Positions 24,683-34,214 of a stretch of DNA of 64,000 nt are shown piece by piece. This DNA is from Flavobacterium micromati (GTDB lineage: Bacteria; Bacteroidota; Bacteroidia; Flavobacteriales; Flavobacteriaceae), in the NCBI RefSeq assembly GCF_900129585.1, contig NZ_FQWF01000001.1, forward strand, positions 310,001 to 374,000. The letters are read 5' to 3'. Numbering within the stretch: the stretch's first letter is position 1; each line of letters starts with the position of its first letter. The position numbers were made by a program, and so were the translations under genes. Below the pieces are notes generated by a model. That model did not search any database and was not told the origin of the DNA. It saw nothing but the letters and a program-made list of their open reading frames with translations.

Positions 24683-27046
24683 ATGAAAAAAAGTCTTCTC
24701 TTAGCAATATTTTTTTTGATACTGGCTGTTGCTGACGCTCAAACTAAAACAAAACAAAACGAAAAAGTAAAAACGGCTCAATCGCAAATGAATAAGGCGA
24801 TGGAAGTTGCTATGAAAGATATGAGCGAGGAAGAAAAAACAGAGATGAGGAAAATGATGAAAGAGGTGATGCCAGAAATGGCAAAAAAGCCCGGATCTGA
24901 TGTCATTTCTTTTACCGATAACAAAAAACTTGTACCTGCAAAAGATGTCGCTCGTACGAGCAGCCTATCCAAAAAACCATTTACAGATGAAGATGTGACC
25001 GCCAATACCGCTTTGCTTTACAGTAAGCTAATGGCTAAAATACCTATGTCTGAAAAAATCCTATTATCAGGCGTTATGGCTAAAGCTAGTACGGGTTCTC
25101 TGCTTATGGAGGCGGCTACCATCTCTTTTATACAAGGGCATAATAATGTGGCCATCGGACTGGCTATAAAAGCGGTGCAAGAGGAGCCAAAAACTAGTAT
25201 TTATCAAAACAATCTTGCCGCTATTCTATCTCAAAGCGGTTATCCTGAAAAAGCCATTCCTTATCTGCAGAAATTAGAGGTCCAATTCCCATCGAACAGC
25301 ACGGTGCTGCACAATCTTGGCTATGCATGGCTGCAATTGGGAGACGTGGATACAGCCAGCAAGTTCTTTGGTTTTGCTGCGGCCCGCAATCCGTCCAACC
25401 CTGAAACAGCGCTTTGCCGCGGGGTGATTGAAGAATTGCGGGGCGATCCTAAAAAAGCCGCTGACCATTATGTGGAGGCTTTTGAACAGGCTCCTAATCC
25501 GTTTACTGAAAACATGGCTAAAAATGTAAATGCAGAAAACCGTCTTGATAAAATTGATTTTAATAAATTGAAAAGCCGCATCAGCATCTATGAATATTTC
25601 AAAAAAGATTGGATAAAAATTACGGTGCTGGTGGATGATGTGTCGGCTTATGAAAGTAACCGGAGCATCCAAAACGGCTTCTCGGAGATGTTCACCAGGC
25701 TGGAGGATAAAATAGATGTGATGTCAGAAGCCAGCAACGCCGAAGTTGAAGCATTGGCAGATCAAGGCGAAACGGAGTTCGCCCAAGTAATGATGAAGGA
25801 AAGTCAGAAAGGTTATAGTATGATCAGTTTACCTGCAGTTTACATACAAAAGATTTTGATGTTTCATATGTGGAATTGGCAGCAAGATTATGTTATCGAA
25901 TACAGCGATTTACTTGATGAAATTCAAAAGCAAAAACAGCTGATGACAACCTATGGTGAAAATGATAAATGCGCCGATTATGACAGAAAGAACAATGAGT
26001 TTTTAAGATATGCCAACCCATTGATCAGACAGTTTCATGCAACAAAAATTGAAGAAGCTCGTGTTTGGCTGAATGCATTTTGCACCTGGGGCTGGTATAT
26101 AGCAGGCAATCCCAAAAATACGGTTCTGACACAATGTATCAGTTGGACATCATTTCTTACCAAAATGTATGAGAATGCTGTACATGATCAGTATACCTTT
26201 GCGCAAACCTGTGTCAATCAAAATGGTGATGGTGTCACTTATATGGAAATGCCAACTATTCCAAATTTTACATGTCCCGCTATTGTAAGCATTCCATTTG
26301 GTTTGGATGAGTTGAGGCTGAGTGCTGACGCCGCGAACTTTGATGACAATAGTTGGGGCATTCAAAAAGCGGTAGGCTCGAGGCATCGTAATTTAACCTT
26401 AGGTTATGGCACCGATAAAAATTACATCACCGAACCTGGTAAATATGGAAACCCATTTACAAAAACCGGTAATGGGAGCATCACGCCACCAGGTATGGGT
26501 ATCAATGATTTAGTACCGCTTTCAAAGGTATTGGATGACCTGAATCCACTTGACCCAGCCCTTCTGGACACCGATAAGAAATTATCTTCAAAAAGGATAC
26601 GCGATGCCGCCATGGCAAGGCAACTTTTAAATGAAATGAATAAAACAGAATGCCCAGGAAAACTGCCACCGAAAAAATCGAGGAAAGAAAAGTTTGAGTT
26701 TGGTGTTGGAAAAATTGAATTGTTAGAATGGAGTGAAGACTTAAATGCCTGGGTTGACGATAAAGGCGAACTGATGTATGATAAAGATTTTAAAACCTTT
26801 GGAAAGCTTGAATTATCTTTGGGTGAACTGCAGCTATTGGAATGGAACGAAGACTATAATGCGTGGGTCAACGATAAAGGGAAACTGATGTACGATAAAA
26901 ACGGTAAAACTTTTGAAAAGTTTGCAATCGGCGTCGGGGAAATTGAATTTGAGGAGATCCAAACAAGCGGTCTGCAAACGGTCATCAACAATGGAATGGA
27001 GGCAGTAGGAACAGTTACAGATTTTATTAAAGGCTTATTCAATTGA
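24683..27046 (+). CDS. Exported TPR-repeat protein
   Basis: 787 residues with a signal peptide (residues 1-20, ending AVADAQ). A Met/Lys/Glu-rich helix follows (MNKAMEVAMKDMSEEEKTEMRKMMKE). TPR-like repeats lie around residues 150-275 (AIGLAIKAVQEEPKTSIYQ, HNLGYAWLQLGDVDTASKFF, NPETALCRGVIEELRGDPKKAADHY). A long region of unknown fold follows, and near the C-terminus a ~35-residue motif occurs twice (LLEWSEDLNAWVDDKGELMYDK and LLEWNEDYNAWVNDKGKLMYDK, each shown in part). The gene is 62 bases after the OmpA gene and shares its higher G+C, so the two probably moved and work together. The function is unknown. Confidence 0.82.
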   Translation: MKKSLLLAIFFLILAVADAQTKTKQNEKVKTAQSQMNKAMEVAMKDMSEEEKTEMRKMMKEVMPEMAKKPGSDVISFTDNKKLVPAKDVARTSSLSKKPFTDEDVTANTALLYSKLMAKIPMSEKILLSGVMAKASTGSLLMEAATISFIQGHNNVAIGLAIKAVQEEPKTSIYQNNLAAILSQSGYPEKAIPYLQKLEVQFPSNSTVLHNLGYAWLQLGDVDTASKFFGFAAARNPSNPETALCRGVIEELRGDPKKAADHYVEAFEQAPNPFTENMAKNVNAENRLDKIDFNKLKSRISIYEYFKKDWIKITVLVDDVSAYESNRSIQNGFSEMFTRLEDKIDVMSEASNAEVEALADQGETEFAQVMMKESQKGYSMISLPAVYIQKILMFHMWNWQQDYVIEYSDLLDEIQKQKQLMTTYGENDKCADYDRKNNEFLRYANPLIRQFHATKIEEARVWLNAFCTWGWYIAGNPKNTVLTQCISWTSFLTKMYENAVHDQYTFAQTCVNQNGDGVTYMEMPTIPNFTCPAIVSIPFGLDELRLSADAANFDDNSWGIQKAVGSRHRNLTLGYGTDKNYITEPGKYGNPFTKTGNGSITPPGMGINDLVPLSKVLDDLNPLDPALLDTDKKLSSKRIRDAAMARQLLNEMNKTECPGKLPPKKSRKEKFEFGVGKIELLEWSEDLNAWVDDKGELMYDKDFKTFGKLELSLGELQLLEWNEDYNAWVNDKGKLMYDKNGKTFEKFAIGVGEIEFEEIQTSGLQTVINNGMEAVGTVTDFIKGLFN

Positions 27047-27155
27047 TAGATTACTAAAACTAAGAAACGTGGCTCTGCATCTTTATCCTGACGTCAATAG
27101 CTCTAATAGTACACAATTGCAGAAAAGAATTGTGGTTATAATAATCGATAAAAAA

Positions 27156-27183
27156 AGAGTCTAAGCTGAAAAGCCTAGACTCT
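27156..27183 (+). terminator. Terminator after TPR gene
   Basis: Stem AGAGTCTA / TAGACTCT with a 12-base loop, flanked by A- and T-runs. It lies about 110 bases downstream of the TPR gene stop. Confidence 0.8.
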
Positions 27184-27336
27184 TTTTTTTATGATCACTT
27201 TTACTTAACTAGGATCTTTATCATCCTAATCGTGCCCTTCCAATTTGACAAGCTTGTTGTAAACACCTCGAAACAAAATGGTGAAGCCCATTGCCCAACA
27301 AATAGAGCTGTGTTTTATTGTTAAGTAATTTTAGCG

Positions 27337-28110
27337 TTACGGAAGCACCCAATGCTCATATAGCCGCCCACAGAAATAAATCAGATGATAATTTTGAACG
27401 CTACTAATAAAGTCGGGTATCTGCTGAGAAAAAGAGGCTTCCACATAAGTGTACTGGCTTGAGACAAGGGTCGCAACAAAGACTTCCACCGGCTTTATTT
27501 CGCCTGCTTCCCCGTCAATGATATGGAGTTGCTTGCCCGCATAATCAATGAAAAGCTTTTCCCCTGCATTGTGGGTAGTATGTATTTACTTTCCGATTTG
27601 CGGTTCCATTTATTGTAATGTTAGCAGAATTGGCTCTACATCACCCCTTCGGGGTGTTTTGCCTTATACGCTCCCCAGAGAATATGACGGAAAACATTAA
27701 CACGTTTTAATTCCTTTTGAAATAAGGAAAAAAGGAATATAAATCTATGTGAATCTGATCTCTGTTCAAAGGATGCAACGCGGTGGGAACTTCAAAAAGC
27801 ACCTTTAAATCTTCACCCTTGAGTTCAAGGAGTTCCTTTAAACAAAACCCCGCAAGCGGCAATGGCTCAAAGATATTTGATGATAGCTGTCCTTGATTTT
27901 CCAAGGCTTTTAGCTATTTGATTGTTTAAAAGACCGTTGTACTTCATTCTTATAACTTCTCGTATCATAACTGATCCTATTGATTTATTGACCATACTTA
28001 TGTGATTTGATCACAATGTAGGCCTAAAATTCATCATCAAAACTGTTCAGTTTGAACCGGAATGGGGTGTTCAGTTTGCTCCGGAGTGAGGTGTTCAGTT
28101 TGCTCCGGTA
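27337..28110 (-). mobile_element. Degenerate IS21-family element (istA remnant, istB lost)
   Basis: Reading leftward from ATG 27995 across three frames gives an IstA transposase in pieces. First is the HTH start (VIRMKYNGLLNNQIAKSLGK, then SRTAIIKYL). Next is FEPLPLAGFCLKELLELKG, then LFQKELKRVNVFRHILWGAY and SQFC-stop-HYNKWNRKSESK. Last is the integrase core HNAGEKLFIDYAGKQLHI with EVFVATLVSSQYTYVEASF, which keeps the first catalytic Asp. At least three frameshifts and two or three stops interrupt it, the rest of the core is deleted, and no istB is seen. The outer end carries three spaced copies of an 11-base word. It is inserted in the second nitrilase copy. Confidence 0.85.
28044..28110. 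repeat. IS21 end with three 24-base-period repeats
   Basis: TGTTCAGTTTG occurs at 28044, 28068 and 28092, exactly 24 bases apart, each followed by a variant of CTCCGGA. Multiple terminal repeats are the normal transposase-binding sites at IS21-family ends. The outer boundary, reading TGGG on the minus strand, is at about 28110, where nitrilase homology begins. Confidence 0.8.
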
Positions 28111-28625
28111 AACCCATTATTCCTAATTTTAGCCCAACTATCTACGTAAAGCAACAAATCATAATCTTCGTGATTACTTGAAAATACAGGAAAACGCAAA
28201 TCGTAACAAATAAGCGGACAAATTTTCCAACCTAAATAGTTAACCACTATTTTTTGGTTACCGCTAGTATAAACTTTGTCTTCTCCAGCCAAAGAAAATA
28301 AATGACGTTTATCATAAAACTGAAGATCTCCTGATGGAAAAACAAAAACTAACCTATTGTAATAATTCCCCTCCTCTTTAATTACTAAACTTCCAGTAAT
28401 TGCGCAGTTGTTGGCTTTCGTCAAAGCTTGTAGCCACAGCATTGTTACTCCATCCATAGCTTCAACAACGCGCTCAGGATTCATAGTAAATCCACTCGTA
28501 AACATTTCTGGAAGCACAATTAAATTTACCGCCGAAGTGATTTCAAGTATTTTCACTTCAAAATAATCGCGTTTCGACTGTGGATTTTCCCAAACTAAAG
28601 GCGCTTGAATTAAGGTTACTTTCAC
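28111..28625 (-). pseudogene. Truncated second copy of nitrilase-family amidase
   Basis: Starts at a GTG (28625; VKVTLIQAPLVWENP) and follows the intact copy at 19217-19987 to about codon 171, where the IS21 end cuts it. Catalytic Glu, Lys and Cys (LICYDLRFP) are still encoded, but the C-terminal third is gone and the frame ends inside the IS. The middle ~318 bases differ from the intact copy at roughly 15 positions by eye, while the first ~37 codons are much more different. That mosaic suggests gene conversion between once-complete tandem paralogues. Confidence 0.85.
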
Positions 28626-28845
28626 AATAGTTTGTTTTTTATAAAGGTAAAAACAGTTGCTTATGTTAAAGTACATATCCACTACATTTTTAAGAAAAAA
28701 AAATGGTACAAAAAACAAATTTTCTTTCGGGTGAGGGATAGCAGTGAAAATCCTTTTATGAAATGGAATGGAATAAAAGATTGCAACGTATAGCCCGACA
28801 TTGTGAAGGCTTTTTAGCCGAGACAATGGCACCTCTAAAAACAAA

Positions 28846-28879
28846 AAAACGCATTCAATTTACAAATTGAATGCGTTTT
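28846..28879 (-). terminator. Terminator of sdhCAB
   Basis: Perfect 15-base stem (28846-28860 with 28865-28879), loop TACA, with a T-run on the minus strand. It lies 22-55 bases after the sdhB stop. Confidence 0.9.
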
Positions 28880-28900
28880 CTAAAATTATATATTAAGATT

Positions 28901-29647
28901 TTATCCCTTTAAACTCGCTGATAAATACTCTCTGTTCATTTGAGCTATGTACTCTAACGAAATTCCTTTTGGACATTCTACTTCACACGCACCAGTATTA
29001 GTACAATTTCCAAAACCTTCCGCATCCATTTGAGCAACCATATTCAATACACGATCAGTAGCTTCTACTTTACCTTGTGGTAGCAAAGCATATTGTGACA
29101 CTTTTGCCGCTACAAATAGCATTGCAGATGAGTTTTTACAAGAGGCTACACAAGCACCACAACCTATACAAGTTGCAGCATCAAAAGCTTTATCAGCATC
29201 GTGTTTAGGAACAAGAATTGCGTTAGCATCAGTTGGGTTTCCAGATGTATTAATTGAAACAAATCCTCCTGCTTGTTGGATTCTATCAAATGAACTTCTA
29301 TCTACAACTAAATCCTTGATTACTGGAAAAGCTTTTGCTCTAAAAGGCTCAATAAAAATGGTATCTCCGTCCTTAAACATTCTCATGTGCAATTGACAAG
29401 TTGGAACTTTTCTATCTGGACCGTGCGCTTCACCATTAATATATAATGAACATGAACCGCATATTCCTTCACGACAATCGTGATCAAAAGATACTGGTAA
29501 ATCTCCACTGTTTATTAAACCTTCGTTTAAAACGTCTAGCATTTCAAGAAAAGACATATCTTCATCAATTCCATCTAATGGATATTCAACGATTTTACCT
29601 TCTGCTTTGGCATTTTTTTGACGCCATATTTTTAATGTAAGTTTCAT
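28901..29647 (-). CDS. sdhB: Succinate dehydrogenase iron-sulfur subunit
   Basis: 248 residues. Carries electrons from FAD to the membrane subunit. Cys58, Cys63, Cys66 and Cys84 ([19 protein letters not shown]) hold the [2Fe-2S] cluster. Cys160, Cys163 and Cys166 ([11 protein letters not shown]) with later [15 protein letters not shown] hold the [4Fe-4S] and [3Fe-4S] clusters. It is last gene of sdhC-sdhA-sdhB, 83 bases after sdhA, and ends at a strong terminator. The enzyme links the TCA cycle to the quinone pool. Confidence 0.98.
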   Translation of the reverse strand: MKLTLKIWRQKNAKAEGKIVEYPLDGIDEDMSFLEMLDVLNEGLINSGDLPVSFDHDCREGICGSCSLYINGEAHGPDRKVPTCQLHMRMFKDGDTIFIEPFRAKAFPVIKDLVVDRSSFDRIQQAGGFVSINTSGNPTDANAILVPKHDADKAFDAATCIGCGACVASCKNSSAMLFVAAKVSQYALLPQGKVEATDRVLNMVAQMDAEGFGNCTNTGACEVECPKGISLEYIAQMNREYLSASLKG

Positions 29648-29730
29648 ATTTTTTTAGTTTGAAAGTCTTAAAGTCAAAATCTAAAAGTCATTTAAAAAAG
29701 ACTTTAAAACATTTGCCATTTGACTAATTC

Positions 29731-31731
29731 CTATTTGTAACTACGAGTTACTAGTTTAACATTGTCATAAACCAATGGTTCTTTGTGAAGGATAGCGTCA
29801 CTTGGTTTTCCCTTGTATTCCCAAGCGGCAACATAAGCAAAATTTTCATCATCACGTTGCGCTTCTCCATCTTCTGATTGGTATTCTTCACGGAAATGTC
29901 CACCACATGATTCATTACGGTGCAAAGCATCTTTAGCAAACAATTCACCTAACTCAAGGAAATCAGCAACACGACCCGCTTTGTCTAATTCTTGATTTAA
30001 GCTAAAAGCATCTCCAGGAACGTTAACATCGTTGTAAAACTCTTCTCTTAGAGCAGCAATCTCTTCTATAGCTTCATTTAATCCTTGAGCATTTCGAGCC
30101 ATCCCTACTTTATTCCACATGATTTTCCCTAATTTCTTATGGAAATAATCTACTGAATGCGTTCCTTTATTATTTATCAATCGGTCTATGCGTGCTTTTA
30201 CGTTGTTTTCGGCTTCAACAAATTCAGGTAAATCAGTTGAGATCGTCCCTGTTTTTATTTCTGGCGCCAAGTAATCCCCTATCGTGTAAGGCAAAACAAA
30301 GTAACCGTCAGCTAAACCTTGCATCAATGCCGAAGCACCTAATCTATTTGCTCCATGGTCAGAGAAATTTGATTCTCCAATAGAGAAACAACCTGGTATA
30401 GTAGTTTGTAAGTTATAATCAACCCAAGTACCACCCATTGTATAATGCACTGCAGGATAAATCATCATTGGTGTAGTGTATGGATCTTCATCAACAATTT
30501 TCTCATACATTTGGAATAAATTTCCGTATTTATTGGTAACAGTCGCTGCACCTAATTTAGTTACTAATTTTGTATCATTTGCATCTAAACCTTTAACATA
30601 AGCTTGCTCTTTTCCATAACGTTCTATTGCAGCAGCAAAGTCTAAATATACAGCTTCTCCCGTTTTATTTACTCCAAAACCAGCATCACATCTTTCTTTA
30701 GCAGCACGAGAAGCAATATCACGCGGCACTAAATTTCCAAAAGCTGGGTAGCGTCTTTCTAAATAATAATCTCTATCGGCTTCGGCTATTTGTGTTGGTT
30801 TTAATTTTCCTTCACGAATGCCTTTTGCATCCTCTAGTTTTGCTGGAACCCAGATACGACCATCATTACGCAAAGATTCTGACATCAGCGTTAATTTTGA
30901 TTGGTGATCTCCTGAAACTGGAATACAAGTTGGGTGAATTTGTGTATAACAAGGATTGGCAAAAAATGCTCCTTTTTTGTGAATTTTCCATGCAGCAGTT
31001 GCGTTACTTCCCATTGCGTAAGTAGACAAGAAAAACACATTTCCGTATCCTCCAGATGCAATAACAACGGCGTGTGCAGAATGTCTTTCTATCTCTCCTG
31101 AAACTAAATCACGCGCAATAATTCCTCTTGCTTTACCATCCACAACCACTAAATCTTGCATTTCGTGACGCGTAAATGATTTTATTTTCCCACGACCTAT
31201 TTGTCGGTTCATTGCTGAATAGGCACCTAATAATAGTTGTTGTCCTGTTTGTCCTTTAGCATAAAATGTTCTAGCTACTAAAGTTCCACCAAAAGATCTA
31301 TTGTCTAATAATCCTCCATATTCACGTGCCAAAGGAACACCTTGCATTACACACTGGTCAATAATATTAACAGAAACTTCGGCTAATCTATGCACGTTAG
31401 CTTCTCGTGAACGGTAATCGCCGCCTTTTACAGTATCATAAAATAAACGGAAAGTAGAATCTCCATCTCCTTGATAATTTTTTGCAGCATTGATTCCTCC
31501 TTGTGCAGCAATTGAGTGCGCCCGACGAGGCGAATCTTGAAAGCAAAAAGTTTTAACGTTATATCCTAATTCAGCTAAAGTTGCAGCAGCAGAACTACCT
31601 GCAAGTCCCGTACCAACAACAATAATATCAATATTACGTTTGTTTGCAGGGTTTACTAAATTTATATGATCTTTATAATTTGTCCATTTGTCCGATATAG
31701 GACCATTTGGAATTTTTGAATCTAATGCCAT
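29731..31731 (-). CDS. sdhA: Succinate dehydrogenase flavoprotein subunit
   Basis: 666 residues. The dinucleotide-binding [10 protein letters not shown] is at 40-49. The covalent FAD site is His72 in [11 protein letters not shown]. Substrate-site residues lie in HPTCIPVSG and [14 protein letters not shown], and [14 protein letters not shown] precedes the active-site region. The protein is of the longer Bacteroidota/epsilon type (non-classical SdhA). It lies 13 bases after sdhC and is cotranscribed. Confidence 0.98.
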   Translation of the reverse strand: MALDSKIPNGPISDKWTNYKDHINLVNPANKRNIDIIVVGTGLAGSSAAATLAELGYNVKTFCFQDSPRRAHSIAAQGGINAAKNYQGDGDSTFRLFYDTVKGGDYRSREANVHRLAEVSVNIIDQCVMQGVPLAREYGGLLDNRSFGGTLVARTFYAKGQTGQQLLLGAYSAMNRQIGRGKIKSFTRHEMQDLVVVDGKARGIIARDLVSGEIERHSAHAVVIASGGYGNVFFLSTYAMGSNATAAWKIHKKGAFFANPCYTQIHPTCIPVSGDHQSKLTLMSESLRNDGRIWVPAKLEDAKGIREGKLKPTQIAEADRDYYLERRYPAFGNLVPRDIASRAAKERCDAGFGVNKTGEAVYLDFAAAIERYGKEQAYVKGLDANDTKLVTKLGAATVTNKYGNLFQMYEKIVDEDPYTTPMMIYPAVHYTMGGTWVDYNLQTTIPGCFSIGESNFSDHGANRLGASALMQGLADGYFVLPYTIGDYLAPEIKTGTISTDLPEFVEAENNVKARIDRLINNKGTHSVDYFHKKLGKIMWNKVGMARNAQGLNEAIEEIAALREEFYNDVNVPGDAFSLNQELDKAGRVADFLELGELFAKDALHRNESCGGHFREEYQSEDGEAQRDDENFAYVAAWEYKGKPSDAILHKEPLVYDNVKLVTRSYK

Positions 31732-31744
31732 TTATAATTTAATA

Positions 31745-32410
31745 TTAATGATTAAAATGATGAAATAATGCAATGAAAATAAAACCCACAGGTACTACAA
31801 TAGCAAATGCATATCCCAATGTATGTAATGATCTCGAATATTTATTGTTAAAACCTACAGATTGGAACGAAGAATTAAATCCATGCCATAAATGTAAAGA
31901 TAGTAAAACGAACGAAACAGAGTAAATAGCAGTACGAACTGGACTTTCAAATTTATGTGTTAATTCAGCAAAGTATCTAGTCTCATCAAGCGGATTTACT
32001 TCTACATATTTGTAAACCATTTCGGGAACCCAAAAATCGTAAAAGTGTAAACCCATAAATGCGAGAACCACTAAACCAGTGATAATCATATTTCTGGAGG
32101 CCCATGAAGAGTTTGCCGCTCCATTATTCTTCACATAATTGATAGGTCTAGCTTTGTTGTTTTGATATTCTAGAACAATTCCCATTATAAAATGAAATAT
32201 AACACCCAGAATTAAAATAGGCTGAATAACAAACTGAACCAGCGGATTGTTACCCATGAAATGCGAAATACTATTAAAAACGTCAGCACTAAAAACCGAG
32301 GTACTGTTTATAAAAAAATGTTGTGCTAAAAATAAAATTAAGAAAAGTCCTGAAAGCGCCATAGCGACTTTTTTTGCGATCGATGACTTTAATAATGCAG
32401 ATTTTGCCAT
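31745..32410 (-). CDS. sdhC: Succinate dehydrogenase cytochrome b558 subunit
   Basis: 221-residue membrane anchor of the b558 type, in which one protein replaces separate SdhC and SdhD. Five membrane helices can be seen (around residues 12-32, 57-80, 105-125, 155-175 and 195-215). Candidate haem-ligating histidines are in AQHFFINS, VIFHFIMGI, LHFYDFW and LHLWHGFNSSF. It is first gene of the operon. Its promoter is a TTG-N20-TATTTTTG element about 33 bases upstream. Confidence 0.94.
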   Translation of the reverse strand: MAKSALLKSSIAKKVAMALSGLFLILFLAQHFFINSTSVFSADVFNSISHFMGNNPLVQFVIQPILILGVIFHFIMGIVLEYQNNKARPINYVKNNGAANSSWASRNMIITGLVVLAFMGLHFYDFWVPEMVYKYVEVNPLDETRYFAELTHKFESPVRTAIYSVSFVLLSLHLWHGFNSSFQSVGFNNKYSRSLHTLGYAFAIVVPVGFIFIALFHHFNH

Positions 32411-32776
32411 AAGAATTTGTATGTATTAATTTAAAAATCATACAAAAATAGAGCAATTACGCATTAACTACAACCTTTTCGCTATAATTTATAATGATTT
32501 TAAAGTGTTTACCTGATGAGCTGTGTAATTTACTATAAATCAATTGTTAAAGGACTGCAAATCCGCATTTTAATTAGACAAAAGTGAATTTTTTCGAAAA
32601 ACAACATATATGTAAAAAGCAATAAACGTTAAGAATATTGGTAAAAATTATGATATCAATAATTTTCCTTCTAATTAAGTTTCATACTCTCAAAAATTTT
32701 AGGAAACTATTTTTTTTTCACTTTAAAATATTGTGCTTAAACTCCTAATTTTTAATTTTATAACAAAAAATAGAAG
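32411..32776. other. 366-base divergent region upstream of sdhC and mvaS
   Basis: AT-rich. It contains the sdhC promoter near its left end (see 32443-32473). I see no second clear TAnnTTTG for mvaS, no tRNA, no repeat and no convincing small gene. Confidence 0.5.
32443..32473 (-). promoter_or_regulatory. sdhCAB promoter
   Basis: On the minus strand TTG (32473-32471), 20-base spacer, then TATTTTTG (32450-32443), fitting the Bacteroidota -33/-7 pattern. The expected start of transcription is about 26 bases before the sdhC ATG. Confidence 0.65.
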
Positions 32777-34138
32777 ATGAAAATAGGAATTGACGCCATC
32801 TCTTTTGATGTTGCAAAAATACATTTTTCAATAACAACTTTGGCAAAAGCCAGAAATATCGAACCTGAAAAATTAGAAAAAGGACTGGGACTTCTTAAAA
32901 TGACAATACCAGACTTACACCAAGATCCTGTGGTTTTTGGTGCCAATGCCTTGACAAAATTAATAGTAGATCACAAAATAAACCTAACCGAAATCGCTCG
33001 AATTTATATTGGAACTGAAAGCGCATTTGACAGTTCAAAACCAATGAGTTCATTTTTAATAGGTTTGATGGAACAAAAATTTGGAGAAAACATTCTGTCA
33101 GAATGTGATGTGGTCGATTTTGTTTTTGCATGCATCGGTGGCGTGGATGCTTTACAAAACTGTATCGATTTTATACATGTAAACCCAACTAAAAAAGTAA
33201 TTGTTGTCACAACTGATGTTGCTAAGTACAACTTAAAATCAACTGGAGAATACACTCAAGGCGCTGGAGCTCTAGCAATGTTAATTACTGCAAATCCCCG
33301 AATTATTGCTTTCGAAAACAATTGGGCAACCAGCACCAAGGGAGTTTTTGATTTTTTTAAACCTTATCGAACGATTCCTAAAACAGAAATTACTGGAAAT
33401 TCCGCAAATGAGCCTTGGTTTGAAAATCTAGAAAGTGAAATTGAAATCCATAAAGACCAGCCTGTTTTTGACGGTCAGTATTCCAATCAATGTTACATGG
33501 ATCGAACTCGTGAGGCTTATTTCTCTTTCAAGAAATTAAAAAATAGTAAGCAAACCGTTTATGAATCTTGGAAAAGTATTGTCATGCATTTGCCGTATGC
33601 GTTTCAAGGACGCCGCATGTTATCTGAAATTTATGCTTTGGATGCATCCAATAAAACTATTTCAGGAACAGAGACTGTTTCTGAATACCAAAATAAGCTG
33701 AAAGAAATTAGCAAGTCAGAGGCGTATAAACAATTTGTGAATGAAAAATTAATGCCTGCGGAAATCGCGTCGTCATTGATAGGGAATTTATATACGGGCT
33801 CCATCTTTATGGGTTTATTATCCACATTAGCCCATTTTTATGATACAAATCAAGAAATCATTGGGACTAACTTCGGTTTTTTAGCATACGGAAGTGGCTC
33901 TAAATCGAAAGTTTTTGAAGGAATTATTCAACCTAATTGGAAATCAGCAATGACTAAAGTTCATCTTTTTGAAACCTTAGAAAATAGTTTAGAGATTGAC
34001 TTTGAGACTTATGAAAAATTACATAAAAAGGAACAAAAAACGACCGTTCAAACACCAAAAACCGAATGGGCTTTAGAACGAATTGAAACAGAAATACCGA
34101 CTTTAATTGGCGCACGATATTACAAATGGATTGATTAA
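32777..34138 (+). CDS. mvaS: Hydroxymethylglutaryl-CoA synthase
   Basis: Condenses acetyl-CoA and acetoacetyl-CoA to HMG-CoA, feeding isoprenoids or leucine/acetoacetate metabolism. The length of 453 residues is typical. The catalytic residues are Glu81 (IGTESAFDSSKP) and Cys119 (DFVFACIGGVDAL). The family His is in MHLPYAFQGRRM, aligned with HVPYPKMG of other bacterial enzymes. It is a thiolase-fold enzyme, and the start MKIGIDAISF matches homologues. It stands alone, divergent from sdhCAB. Flavobacteria commonly use the mevalonate pathway, which fits, though no other pathway gene lies in this window. Confidence 0.93.
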   Translation: MKIGIDAISFDVAKIHFSITTLAKARNIEPEKLEKGLGLLKMTIPDLHQDPVVFGANALTKLIVDHKINLTEIARIYIGTESAFDSSKPMSSFLIGLMEQKFGENILSECDVVDFVFACIGGVDALQNCIDFIHVNPTKKVIVVTTDVAKYNLKSTGEYTQGAGALAMLITANPRIIAFENNWATSTKGVFDFFKPYRTIPKTEITGNSANEPWFENLESEIEIHKDQPVFDGQYSNQCYMDRTREAYFSFKKLKNSKQTVYESWKSIVMHLPYAFQGRRMLSEIYALDASNKTISGTETVSEYQNKLKEISKSEAYKQFVNEKLMPAEIASSLIGNLYTGSIFMGLLSTLAHFYDTNQEIIGTNFGFLAYGSGSKSKVFEGIIQPNWKSAMTKVHLFETLENSLEIDFETYEKLHKKEQKTTVQTPKTEWALERIETEIPTLIGARYYKWID

Positions 34139-34214
34139 GGTGACACTTTTGTAAAAAACATCACGAATTAAGCTGAAAATTTTTGATGCGTTTTTTAAGT
34201 TTTATAATACCAAG

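Noticed and set aside
28044..28110. Three 24-base-spaced repeats as a CRISPR or replication iterons
   Set aside because: Only three copies, no unique spacers, and they sit exactly at the end of an IS21-type transposase remnant, where such repeats are expected.
30792..31025. Plus-strand frames opposite sdhA
   Set aside because: They are shadows of a highly conserved gene and have no recognisable sequence.
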